Assembly (NCBI GenBank): GCA_029964075.1 | Contig: CM057149.1 | Location: 19,110,197-19,174,196 of the forward strand | From: Patiria pectinifera | Lineage: Eukaryota; Echinodermata; Asteroidea; Valvatida; Asterinidae | Direction of reading: 5' to 3' | DNA length: 64,000 nt | In this document: piece by piece, positions 13,801-22,786 of the stretch | How the letters are laid out: the number at the start of each line of letters is the position of its first letter | Position numbering within the stretch: position 1 is the stretch's first letter | Notes under the pieces: generated by a model | Seen by the model: the letters and a program-made list of their open reading frames with translations, nothing else | The model's database searches: none | What the model was told of the DNA's origin: nothing | Program-made: the position numbers and the translations under genes

Positions 13801-16800
13801 TTTGCAATGGCTTACACCGGTGCTGGTTTTTGTTCACGTCACGTTAAAATTTTAACGAATAATGTATAGATATACAGACGTGGTTTGATTGTGTCCCCAT
13901 TAGTTGAATGGCGATCAGCTGACACCCCTCTTTTTATTTTCATTAAGAGTCAAATGTGGTGTCACCACATGTTGTAGCCCGAATGTAAAATTAAAAAAAA
14001 TTAAAAATGACTTTCTCTCTTGAATTTATTTATTGTATAGTGTTCAAATATTTGTGACTCGAATTTACTCGAGCTAAATGCTTGACTCGACTCAACTCGA
14101 CCCGACTACACACTGTGACTCGAGTTACTTCTTTAAAATGACTCGACTCGATTTGAGTCACAAAAATCAGTGTCTCGTTACAACTCTGTCGCTCAGCCCG
14201 CTTCCGTTGGCCAATTCCATAAACTTGAGCTTTTACTTATGATTATTACCCATCGATTAATGGTGCATTAAGCTGCCCTCAGGTCGACCTTGCGATGAAA
14301 CAGAACAGTCGGCGACTGACTTTTCAGGATCAAGCTGTGCCTCAACCACGACCAACGGGAACAAACATCGCCGATTTTTTTGTGACCTGAGTGTAACTAC
14401 GATGTTATTATGAGGATCGGCATCAGTCTGCACTAAAATAAAAATCAATAGTCGCAAGAGGAGAACAATTTCAACTTCTGCGACGTGTTCCCGACAGGCT
14501 GGAATCAATCGCATTCGTGTAGCCAATCAGTGTGCGGCAAAAACAGCTGAATGAACAGGTGTGGCCGTGGAATGTCGTTTGATTGTTATCAAAATAAAGA
14601 ATCCTTACTCCTTACCTTTCCAGTTAATACCATGCGAATCAATACAGTGCAGTTTTGTTCAATCACTGTGCATCACTGCACGCTGATTTGTTACGCGAAT
14701 GCGACCGTTGATTTTTTTGAGTGCCGACTGATGCCGATCCTCATAATATCGTTGTTATAGAAGTCACATATGACTGTCTATGCCTTGGAATCGTTGTTGC
14801 GTCGTGGAGGACATGGGCATGGTTGCGATTTTTTTTTCTGTTGAGATGCTGCTTATTCCAAGAGAATTGCACGATAACTCAGTGCTGTGACCTGAGCATG
14901 ACTTTTCTGCTTGATGCCGACAATTCCATCGTGGCGCAAGCATATCGCAGGTCGACATGAGGGTGGCTTAAGAGATTTAAAAAATGAAGTTCCCATTGAA
15001 AAGCTGGACTATCAAAACCTCCTTCAAATCTGCACTCATGATCCAAGGGCCTCATCAGTGCTCACTGTTTGGGTGAGAATTTAAAAAAATAATAGGAAAC
15101 ATAATAAGATAAATAATAAGAAAATTGTCTCCAATGTCATACAATAACTTAGCAATGAGACCGGACAACATATAGGCATCCAGAGCTAGAACTAGGTCTA
15201 CTATCAGCATGTTCCAATGCAGTTGTAATTGGTGAATACCTAGACAGTAGTTCTATAGATAAGAGATTTCAGGTACGGCCCAATACGAAGTTTGTCTACA
15301 GTTGCGCTGCCGATGGTGCCTTCCTCGCTAAGATAAATTGTCCCTTTCTCAATCTCTCACAAGGAAACTTCGGACTAAGCGTCCCCAGCAGATCCTGATC
15401 AGCCTGTGCTTTGCCCTGCTGGGTCTCTACTTAATATTCTTGGTGGGTATCGAGGCTACAGCTTCCCGGGGAGGCTGCACCTTTGTGGCAGTTTCGATCC
15501 ACTACTTCACCTTGGCGTCCATTGCCTGGATGGCCGTGGAAGCCACCAATATGTACCTTCTCTTTGTCCGTGTGCTCAACGCCAACGTCAGTCACTTCCT
15601 GCTCAAGGCCTCCATCGCAGCCTGGGGTAAGACTTGCCATTAGATTACTAGCTCAACAAAGAATAACTTGAGTGGGGTTTGAATCTCCGACTTACGGAAT
15701 ACCATACTAAGCTATCAAGCCGTATGCGGTCCCATTTTGTCAACGTCAATGTCCCTTTGTCCCTGTGTTTTTGGGGTTGTTTTTAATAATGAACTATGTG
15801 ATCTTGTTGTACTGGATGTTAATCAGTAAAAGATGAATTGCTAACCGTAGCTGCCGGTTGTAGACCCTTTAATACATGGTGGTGTCTTCCCTGGCAAGAC
15901 TTATTTTTCCTACTATGGTTATCCTTTAAGTGGTTATCTATGGTTATCCTTTGTGAACACTGTAACGTACGGCCAGCGATCATTCTCATATTTATTTATT
16001 TAGTTATTCCATTTCTTTACCCAGGGTATGCCCAAACAGTTTAAAACTGGTTTCCACTGGGGCCCTGCATACAATAAATAATGACTACAAACATGTATAA
16101 TTACACAATACATTACAAATACAATAAAATTCAATACAGTGAGATAAAACATTATTTGAATAATGCATAGGTGTTAAGCAAATATTATAAATACAATATG
16201 TTTTAAAACTATTATAACTACATGTACAGTATGAATGCTTTACTATAAAGTTGATTCAGTGAACACGAAAAATTTGGATCTATCTTGTAACATCAAGAAA
16301 GAAAAAAAATAAAATACTGCTGTAACTATATTCGCTGATTACGGGAGGGGCGAAAACCCTGCAAAACCCTTTTGGGAGAAAACACGGGGAAATTCCCATC
16401 CGGCTCCTTATTATCTTCTTATTATTATGGCAACCAAGTTTGTTAACTCCGTAGATCAGCACATATCTAGATTTGTATAATCCGAGAAGACAGCGGCAAA
16501 TACACAAATAATTATTTGCAGAAATATTATTACTGACTGTACGTTTTACGTAGTTCAGATTTGAATGAGGCTTAGTGAAGTCATATACAGCTCCCGAACT
16601 CTGGAACCCGGCTTCCAACTCGTATCAGAAATGCCAAAACACTGGAACTGTTCAAGACTCTACTCAAAACCCATCTGCTTATCCTTTGACTTTGAACATT
16701 TCTCCAGCCAATCATTCTCGTCAATTTGTGTTGGTTTTTTGTTTACATGTGCCGTGTTTTTGTGTATAATGAGTAATTTCAAAGATTTACTCTAATTGTA

Positions 16801-19768
16801 CTCCTGTATGTTATTGTAACATATAAATTTGGTGATATAGTCTTTGGTTTGTTTGACTATACTATATGTTAGGATAGGGTAGCTGTGGCTAAGAGCAGGA
16901 TGAACTGATGACTACGAAGACTATACAAATACACACTGGTAATGACTATGAGCTCGGCTATATGGAAAACTGGTTTATTTTCAAGAACTCAATATTCTAC
17001 CGGTATTGTGCATGTACAGAACTATAACCTCAGACCATACGGCTGCATCAGCTTATGGGTATGGCTGGGTACTAGAATACAGAAGTTGGAGACAGAAGAC
17101 AGAGGTTCTGAAGAGTTGTGTAGATGAAGACTGGCCAGAGCATAGGGCTGAATCAGCTTATGGCTATGCCTCTGGTTTCCCAGGGAGAAGAAGAAGAACT
17201 CCATGAAAGTGGGAAAATGGGGACTTTATACAGTTTCAGAGGGACCACTTGGAGGAAATAGGAGATGATGTCATATAAGAAAAACATAACTTATATGACA
17301 TCATTTCTGAGTAAAGGTAGATTGACCATAGACTGACGTAATGGTCAGTCTGGGGAGTACCCCTATGAGGTCACTTTCCCCGTACAAGGGTTAAATCACA
17401 GTCTTGGTATGCTGTGGGTGTATTGCTTGGAAAAGAGTGACGTGAAGACCTTGGGGTGTAATGTGGAACACCTGTACGAAGACTATACAAATACACACTG
17501 GTAATGACTATGAGCTCGGCTATATGGAAAACTGGTTTATTTTCAAGAACTCAATATTCTACCGGTATTGTGCATGTACAGAACTATAACCTCAGACCAT
17601 ACGGCTGCATCAGCTTATGGGTATGGCTGGGTACTAGAATACAGAAGTTGGAGACAGAAGACAGAGGTTCTGAAGAGTTGTGTAGATGAAGACTGGCCAG
17701 AGCATAGGGCTGAATCAGCTTATGGCTATGCCTCTGGTTTCCCAGGGAGAAGAAGAAGAACTCCATGAAAGTGGGAAAATGGGGACATTTTATACAGTTT
17801 CAGAGGGACCACTTGGAGTGAAAATAGGAGATGATGTCATATAAGAAAAACATAACTTATATGACATCATTTCTGAGTAAAGGTAGACTGACCATAGACT
17901 GACGTAATGGTCAGTCTGGGGGAGTACCCTTATGAGGTCACTTTCCCCTGTACAAGGGTTAAATCACAGTCTTGGTATGCTGTGGGTGTATTGCTTGGAA
18001 AAGAGTGACGTGAAGACCTTGGGGTGTAATGTGGAACACCTGTTGTGAGAATGGTAGTATGTGTGCTCAGGGACAGTCTAAATTTCGGTCTTACATTATT
18101 ATGCCTGTACAGCGCATTGGGGTCTTATTGACGGAATGCGCTTTACAAGAATGGATTATTATTATTATTATTAAGTGTTACAAAATGTAACAGTTGTTTT
18201 ATTTTTTACTTTGCCAATATTGTTTTTACACCTGTGATTTTCAGGTCTTCCATTGGTGATTGTCGTCATTATTCTAGCTGCTGATTACACCCAGTATGAG
18301 CACCAGAATTAGTAAGTATTTGTACCTTGACCTTGACCTTGACCTTGACCTTCATATTCTTCTGTTTGGATGCCAAACCTAGCCACCCCCCCCCCCTCCA
18401 CCCACACACCACCCAATGAATTTTAAAAAAATTGAGAGGGCTCAAAAGTTTTTGAGATAACTTTTTTTGATAATAACAACATCACCCTATCTTTGACAAA
18501 GAAAATGTATTCAACTGCACAGTCACACTGAAATTTGTATCCTTGTGGAGACATTCCTTTGTTCTCATGTACTAAAGTTTCAAGTTTGCAAGTACAGTTT
18601 CAAAATGCTCTGATTTTAACCAGAATTAATTTCCTTGGCTGAAATTGAGACTTAATGTCCCTTTTCTTAAACTCTACCATTTGCGACAGATCAACATACC
18701 TTAGAAATTCCTACTTTGTGAGTAAAATCCATATACATTTCGTGAAAACCTTGTAGAGACATATTCATCTATAGAAATTGCCCTGTAGAGATGTATACAA
18801 TCTTTTGTTCCCTATTGTGTGCATGTCTCCAGAGGGCACGGTGTATCAGATCAACAGAACATTGCAAAGCAGTGTCAACACACACACACACAAACTATAG
18901 AAAACCAAATTTGTGTGTGAACTTATGGGTGTCCAGTTCTCTGAACAAATTCAATCAGCTGTCAAAATCATGTTCATACATTTTGCTTGGTCCACATCCT
19001 GTGAAATGTCAAAACGTTAGACATATTAAATGGACCCTCCCTGTCTGTCAATTACGCAATACACAAGGACCAATTAGATCATGACTTTTGGTCAGGTGAC
19101 CAAGATAGTCAGGTGAAATGTGGTCACAAGCACTTTGAGCAATGCAAACAAACCAAATGTGGGTAGGACGTATGGCCAAATCCAGAACCTTCCATTGACT
19201 TCCTTTTTTCATATCCAAGTTTGGCAATACTTAGGTAACCTTTAACCTTCACCTTTTACCTTTAAGCTGCTTCCTGAAGCCTGGTAACGCCATTTACTAC
19301 GGCCAGATACTTCCAATTGGCTTGGTGCTCCTCTTCAACTTTGTCATTTTTACGCTGGTGACCCGCCAGCTGACCTGTGCCCGCAAGACCATCGGGAGTT
19401 CCTCAGACAAGAGCCAGAGGCAGGAGAGGCTGCGCCGGCTCCAGAACGCCGTGGCCATCTCGGTCCTCCTGGGCCTGACCTGGGTCTTCGGGCTTCTCTC
19501 GGTCATCCAGGCTGCCAGCTTTGCCTTCCAGGTCCTCTTCGCCATCTTCAACTCTCTACAGGGGCTGATGATTTTTGTCCTGTTCTGCGCCAGACAGAAA
19601 GAGGTGCACCAGGTCTGGAGGGAAATGTTCCCATGCAAGAGGGATGCCCACCGCCGTGGATTGGTGTCCGGTACCGGCCTTGACTCCGGCACCCGAGGCG
19701 GTATCCCACTGTCCAGTCAGGGTACAAAGACCACCGATTTCAGTGAAGCAAGTCAGCCTCAATCCTAG
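2766..19768 (+). CDS. adhesion G-protein-coupled receptor, ADGRG-like (5' end missing)
   Basis: This is a self-cleaving surface receptor with a large extracellular region and a class B2 seven-helix domain. Twelve exons splice in frame: 2766-2878, 3819-4077, 4262-4369, 4715-4839, 5789-5935, 8519-8885, 10386-10585, 11978-12145, 13434-13543, 15364-15626, 18245-18311 and 19267-19768 (stop TAG). Together they encode about 808 residues. The domain order is SEA, hormone-receptor domain, GAIN/GPS, then seven helices. Among known families this order best fits the ADGRG6/ADGRG4 group, whose vertebrate ADGRG6 also carries CUB and pentraxin domains further upstream; those would lie outside the window or in the N gap. 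All introns have GT/AG ends. The introns are full of short transposable elements. Which subfamily it belongs to is inference; that it is an adhesion GPCR is clear. Confidence 0.93.
2995..3171. mobile_element. degraded hAT-like fragment
   Basis: A C-rich block and the end GTGCTACGCCACTG resemble the right end of hAT-like short elements. A similar interior (ATTTTACGGAGGC) recurs near 20885. No left end or target duplication was found. Confidence 0.4.
5135..5515. mobile_element. hAT-like short element in receptor intron
   Basis: Ends CAGGGTTTGAC and GTTGAACCCTG are inverted copies. CTTTTGT stands directly outside both ends (5128-5134 and 5516-5522), a 7-bp match compatible with an 8-bp hAT duplication that has one changed base. 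The interior holds GGGCTAGT/TAGCCCG-type inverted motifs next to each end. Confidence 0.75.
5789..12145 (+). CDS. adhesion GPCR exons: GAIN domain with GPS cleavage site
   Basis: Exons 5789-5935 and 8519-8885 are largely helical (GAIN subdomain A). Exons 10386-10585 and 11978-12145 form the beta-sandwich subdomain B. The last exon carries a complete GPS: CVFWD, a second cysteine after the DWSTEGC segment, then CLCDHLTSFAVIV. The HL/T tripeptide is the autoproteolysis site, so the tethered agonist (Stachel) is predicted to start TSFAVIVD. The four GPS cysteines and the tryptophan are intact. Intron phases are 0, 1, 0, 0. Confidence 0.92.
6069..6920. mobile_element. head-to-head foldback element (long inverted repeat)
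   Basis: About 380 bp on the left (6069-6450) is repeated inverted on the right (6455-6865), meeting at a short spacer with CATTCATAAATACC. Paired landmarks include GACACTGGAAAAGTGTTTAAG against CTTAAACACTTTTCCAGTGTC and GCATGCGCAACACTACCAG against its complement. The right half continues to 6919 and matches 41770-42232, so this locus looks like two copies of one element inserted head to head, the left one truncated. Confidence 0.75.
6921..7081. repeat. perfect-arm hairpin repeat
   Basis: GAATAAATGTGTGCTC opens and GAGCACACATTTATTC closes a 161-bp inverted repeat with a very short loop at CCTTGCCTCCGGCTCGGG. The same hairpin adjoins the sister element at 42234-42392, so the two parts travel together. 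Confidence 0.8.
7082..8014. other. intronic sequence, nothing recognised
   Basis: AT-rich, with A- and T-runs (for example 7896-7922) and no exon with supported splice sites. Confidence 0.4.
8015..8110 (+). repeat. tRNA-derived SINE head (probable)
   Basis: TGGTGGTCCAGTGGTAAAAC resembles an RNA polymerase III A box, and GGTTCAGGTCC is a near-consensus B box 45 bases on. The rest does not fold into a full tRNA, so a SINE remnant is more likely than a tRNA gene. Confidence 0.4.
9253..9680 (+). mobile_element. 5'-truncated CR1/L2-type LINE, end of reverse transcriptase
   Basis: The frame from 9253 to 9573 reads QSLHWLPVAHGIQCK, then LLTPYNPSRRLRSSD, then LKTHLFQI. This is the typical extreme C-terminus of the ORF2 protein of CR1/L2-clade non-LTR elements. 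It is followed by a GCGC-containing 3' tail and a short ATT repeat (9671-9680), as these elements usually end. The catalytic part is missing, so this is a dead insertion in the receptor intron between exons 8519-8885 and 10386-10585. Confidence 0.8.
9681..10385. other. intronic sequence, nothing recognised
   Basis: Non-coding AT-rich DNA that ends in a strong pyrimidine tract and the acceptor at 10385. Confidence 0.4.
11054..11860 (+). mobile_element. hAT-like element rich in GACTCGAGTC palindromes (right end lost)
   Basis: It starts CAGAGTTGTAAC, the same end as the complete element at 13624-14188. Blocks of GACTCGAGTCGA-type motifs at 11090-11235 and 11735-11845 flank a TTTGCAAAT-type interior. 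No matching right terminus or duplication is visible, so it is truncated. It is inverted relative to the copy at 13624. Confidence 0.65.
12582..13360. mobile_element. inverted-repeat-ended element, GGGGCCAATTTCAT family
   Basis: The left end GGGGCCAATTTCATAAAGC is answered on the right by the complement of GGGGCCCAATTTCATGGCGC. TGCTTAAGCA-type motifs lie inside both ends. A related end appears near 61070-61100. A foldback (13140-13302) sits inside it, so insertions are nested. Confidence 0.55.
13140..13302. repeat. nested foldback repeat
   Basis: GCACAAAAAACTCTGATTA and CCAAACTCCATGCGAT on the left pair with ATCGCATGGAGTTTGG and a TTTTTTTGTGC end on the right. The stem is about 55 bp with small mismatches, with no coding content. 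Confidence 0.65.
13434..19768 (+). CDS. adhesion GPCR exons: seven-transmembrane domain and tail
   Basis: Exon 13434-13543 gives TM1. Exon 15364-15626 gives TM2-TM3 with the family signature GCTFVAVSIHYF followed by ASIAWMAVEA. Exon 18245-18311 completes TM4. Exon 19267-19768 gives the extracellular cysteine (YCFLKPG), TM5-TM7 (GLTWVFGLLS, FNSLQGLMIFVLFC) and a tail of about 60 residues rich in Ser, Gly and Thr, ending PQS. The hallmark residues of family B2 (TM3 cysteine, HYF, WM, TM6 GLTW, TM7 LQG) are all present, so the receptor looks functional. Confidence 0.94.
13624..14188 (-). mobile_element. hAT-like element rich in GACTCGAGTC palindromes, complete
   Basis: Ends CAGAGTTGTAA and TTACAACTCTG are inverted copies. 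The 8-bp duplication TCGCTCAG lies outside each end (13616-13623 and 14189-14196) with no mismatch. Within are two dense blocks of overlapping GACTCGA/TCGAGTC motifs (13632-13755 and 14055-14160) around an AT-rich core. It is non-coding, 565 bp, and in the intron just after the TM1 exon. Confidence 0.88.
14269..14970. mobile_element. foldback element, AGGTCGACCT family
   Basis: The left arm (about 14269-14530) and right arm (about 14690-14970) are imperfect inverted copies, for example GAGGATCGGCATCAGTC against GACTGATGCCGATCCTC, and AGGTCGACC near both ends. A related single arm occurs at 28520-28730. No protein is encoded and no target duplication was seen. Confidence 0.65.
15627..16564. 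other. intronic sequence, nothing recognised
   Basis: AT-rich with many ATACAATA-type stretches at 16060-16220. No supported exon. Confidence 0.4.
16565..16800 (+). mobile_element. LINE fragment, end of reverse transcriptase (frameshifted)
   Basis: One frame gives the remnant APELWNPASNS and another gives LLKTHLLI-like residues after TTCAAGACT. Together they resemble the C-terminal APRLWNSLP...LKTHL pattern of CR1/L2-type ORF2 proteins. A matching 3' tail lies at 18050-18178, separated by the tandem duplication at 16914-18043. Confidence 0.55.
16914..18043 (+). repeat. tandem duplication, two 562-bp units
   Basis: 16914-17475 is repeated almost exactly at 17476-18043; ACGAAGACTATACAAATACA starts both units. 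Only scattered single-base and small indel differences are visible. Each unit contains a hairpin (GATGATGTCATATAAG paired with CTTATATGACATCAT). The high identity points to a recent duplication or a collapsed longer array. It lies in the receptor intron before TM4. Confidence 0.9.
18050..18178 (+). mobile_element. LINE 3' tail with ATT repeat
   Basis: ACAGCGCATTGGGGTC, then GCGCTTTACAAGAATGGATT followed by (ATT)n, is the usual 3' terminus of CR1/L2-like LINEs. It is probably the far end of the fragment at 16565. Confidence 0.6.
18324..18352 (+). repeat. CCTTGA hexamer microsatellite
   Basis: Four to five tandem CCTTGA units lie about 15 bases downstream of the TM4 exon donor. Confidence 0.9.
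18520..18856 (+). repeat. dispersed 330-bp repeat, copy 1 of 3
   Basis: TTTGTATCCTTGTGGAGACA to GAGGGCACGGTGTATCAGAT. A close copy lies at 51101-51440 (same strand), and an inverted copy at 61329-61663. Motifs GTGGAGACA and TGTCTCCAGAGGG near the two ends are partly inverted. Non-coding; family unknown to me. Confidence 0.8.
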
Positions 19769-19917
19769 GCTTTAATTTCCCCTAGTCTTCAATATAGTGT
19801 AGCATTTTAACTACCAGAGCCTGCTTAATGTCCCTGTGAATTTTCTATTTCTTGAGATCTGAATGGAAATCTTGTCACTACCAGAAAACAAACACCACTT
19901 CTTGGAGCCTTTGATGA
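19769..19917 (+). other. start of receptor 3' untranslated region
   Basis: This directly follows the TAG stop and holds no poly(A) signal. A possible AATAAA lies far downstream at about 22645, beyond inserted elements, so the true 3' end is uncertain. Confidence 0.4.
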
Positions 19918-20190
19918 CATGGGCGTCGCGAGGGGGTAAGGGGCGCTTGTCCCTCCCCGGAAAAGCAAAAAAACAAAACAAAAAGAAGAGAAAAAAAAAA
20001 GAGAAAAAAAGAAAAGAAAGAGAGGCGCGAAGTCATGGTGGTGTAAATTTAATGAGTTGGGGGGAGGGGGGAACAAATGTCCCTGCCCCCCTCTAAAACT
20101 GAGAAATCAAGAATATGTTGAGAAATACAGGATTTTTTTTGGAAAAATATGTTTTGCCCCCCTCTAGAAAAAATCCTGGCGACGCCCATG
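19918..20190. mobile_element. hAT-like short element, complete
   Basis: Ends CATGGGCGTCGCGAGG and CCTGGCGACGCCCATG are inverted copies. TTTGATGA lies directly outside both (19910-19917 and 20191-20198), an exact 8-bp duplication. The 273-bp interior is purine-rich then C-rich and non-coding. It is inserted just 150 bp after the receptor stop codon. Confidence 0.88.
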
Positions 20191-20595
20191 TTTGATGATA
20201 CTCCCTTTTACAATAGATTTTGCAGTCAGTGCTGAGCAAAAATAGTAACTTGTGCTGACTGATTTAATACTACATGTATGTGTAGCTGGGAGTCAAGTTT
20301 GACTGTTTCCAGTCTAATCGTAGGGACGTACTACTTTCTTTAAAATCAAAGAAACCACAGTTTTTACTCTTTTTTTTTTTTCGCTTTTTCGCAAATTTGC
20401 AAAAAGAACCTTTTTTTTGTTCTTAATTTTTTTCCCACGCAAAATCCCGTAGACTTTGTACACGATTTAAGTACACGCCACTTTCGCCATTTATCTTTGT
20501 CATACATCATTCAAATAAGCATATATGCATTGTCCTTGTCGTTATCACAAATGTGCATATATGAAGTGCTGTATCTACAGAACTGTAAGCTAGCC

Positions 20596-21069
20596 CAGGG
20601 GCAACGGAACCAGGGGGGCACTTGCCCCCCAGTTTTACTCAAGTGCCCCTCTTGGGGACATAAATATGCCCCCTCGAGATGAACTTGCCCTAAAATTTCA
20701 GATAATTTGTTTTCAGTATAAACCATTTCCAAAAATGGTATAGAGAGTTCTGATATGAACGAGGAATATGAAAACCAAGCCCCTAAACCCTTACAATGCT
20801 CCCTGAAAAAATAAATGCTTAGTTTGCATAATAATCGGTTTTCAAGAGCGCCCCCTATTTTGGAAGATGGTACCCCCACTATTCGATTTTACGGAGGCCA
20901 AGTTTTGGGTGAAAAAAAGTGTTGACATTTCAGCGTGGATGCGCCTCCCCCCCCCCTATAAATGCTGGATACACTGCTGCACCGATGGAAGATGCCTTTT
21001 TTTCTGAGCAAGTGCCCCTTTTCAGTGATGCCCCCCCCCCCCAGTTTGAAAACCATTCTGCCGCCGCTG
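20596..21069. mobile_element. degenerate hAT-like element
   Basis: The left end CAGGGGCAACGGAACCAGG and right end CCATTCTGCCGCCGCTG are related by inversion with several changes. AGTGCCCC/C-run blocks lie inside. No clean target duplication was found. Confidence 0.45.
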
Positions 21070-22786
21070 TGTAGGCCTTTAGTCTAATTGGGTTGAAACT
21101 CGGTATGTATCTAGACTGGTATGTGTTATAAGGTAAAAATGGAGGTGATGTTGAGATGATGTCATCATGGGATTTTATAAGAATTTTTGAATTTTTGGAC
21201 CTTTAAGCCATATTTCACGAATGCCAAATTCAAAATTATTTTTGTATTATGTTTGTTAGGTACATGTAATAGGTATATGCACACAATTTTGAAAATGTGT
21301 GACGTCATTAAAATTGCAATTTTTTAAAACACATAAAAGGGAAGGTCCGATCGTCATGAAACTTGGTGGGTAGCTAGATAATGGTACTGGTATGCAAAGC
21401 CCGAAATGACGTCCCGATGAAGTCATCGGTTGATTTTTTTATGATTTTTTTTAATATTTAAAATATTTCAAATATATTCTGCTTCCAAAATTGTACACTT
21501 CCTTTAATCGGATTAATTTCAAACTGGGCACATTGTACAAACCAAGACCATAATGACAAAATGTAACTAATAAATAAGCATAATGCGAAAAAGCCCAAAC
21601 AGACATTGTATCTCAATTTTTTAATTTTTTAAATATTTTTTTTAAACAGTTTTGAAAGAGTTTTAAGGCAGTGACTTGAGCTTGAGGGCTTTAAATCTCT
21701 TCTCTTAACAGGATTAAAAGTGTTTTGTTTGTTTTCAGGAATTGTTTTAGTTGGTCGGCAACTAGCAAGGAATTACTTAGGTGGAGTTGGCACTGCAGTC
21801 TATTATACGGTGCTTATAGAGCCTTTTAACTTGGGGAAAGCACAATTTATATGCATTTTATAAAAGAATATATATTTTATATAGTCATTGTTATCTCCTT
21901 CACTGTAATTCTTTGTTAGAAGTTTTAGTTGGCTTTTTGAAAGTGAATTACAGAAGAATAACAAGGCTGTGGTGGCTCATTTTCTCTACTGTTTATTAAT
22001 GTTTCATTCGGTTTGCATTAATGCTTATGACAGTTTTCTAAAGACTATAACAGAATTTTGTTCGACTTTTGGTATATTTTTGCATTACTGTATTAAAGGT
22101 GAAAAAATGTTAACGCGTGCGAATCATTACTCCAGTAAACTAATGAAAATAATGAAAACTTGCTTTGTAATTTAAAAATAGGTTTATGTAGGTTACACAA
22201 AAAGGAAATATGTAATTGAATAATTGGTGCGACATTGGTAGCTACCACTTTTTTTTTTTGCTTGTTCCGAAGATGTAATGGGGAATGTGAGGGAATACCT
22301 AGATTTCGTTGTTAGTGTTGTACAAGTCTTTGTTTCTTCAGTGCAAAATTAGGTACGGCAAGTGCATTGCTATTGGAAACAGTGCAGTTGTTAATCTTAC
22401 TTCGCTATGCTTTTATTATGTGAGTGTCTAATAGTCTATAATATTAAGTTGATTGTTTCTTATGATTATAGAAATTGTATTAACTCTCATATTGGCAATT
22501 GTAAACTGTAAACTACAATTTGGATTTGTATTACCGCGAAAAAATGACGCAAACTTAGTTTTTGTTTAGGCCTACTAGTTTTAACTTACGTGAACGTACA
22601 ACTATATTGGTGTACGCCTACCATACATTTGGGGTCCATGAAAAATAAAGTTGAGTATTTGCTTACAGGTAATATGCATGAAACAATATGCATGAAACAA
22701 ATCGGGCACCCTTTTGGGGCTAAAATTTGTAATTTTTGTTAATTGAAATTTGTTGGCAATGATTTGCTTATGTCCCGCATATGTTC
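21070..22786. other. AT-rich intergenic or 3' untranslated sequence
   Basis: No coding exon. A candidate poly(A) signal AATAAA sits near 22645 in otherwise plain sequence and could end the receptor transcript. The first part (21100-21660) has repeated GAAACTTGGT- and GATGACGTC-type motifs of an unidentified old repeat. Confidence 0.3.

Noticed and set aside
14257-14960. Small coding genes on both strands
   Set aside because: The region is two inverted arms of one foldback element; the frames mirror each other and match no family.
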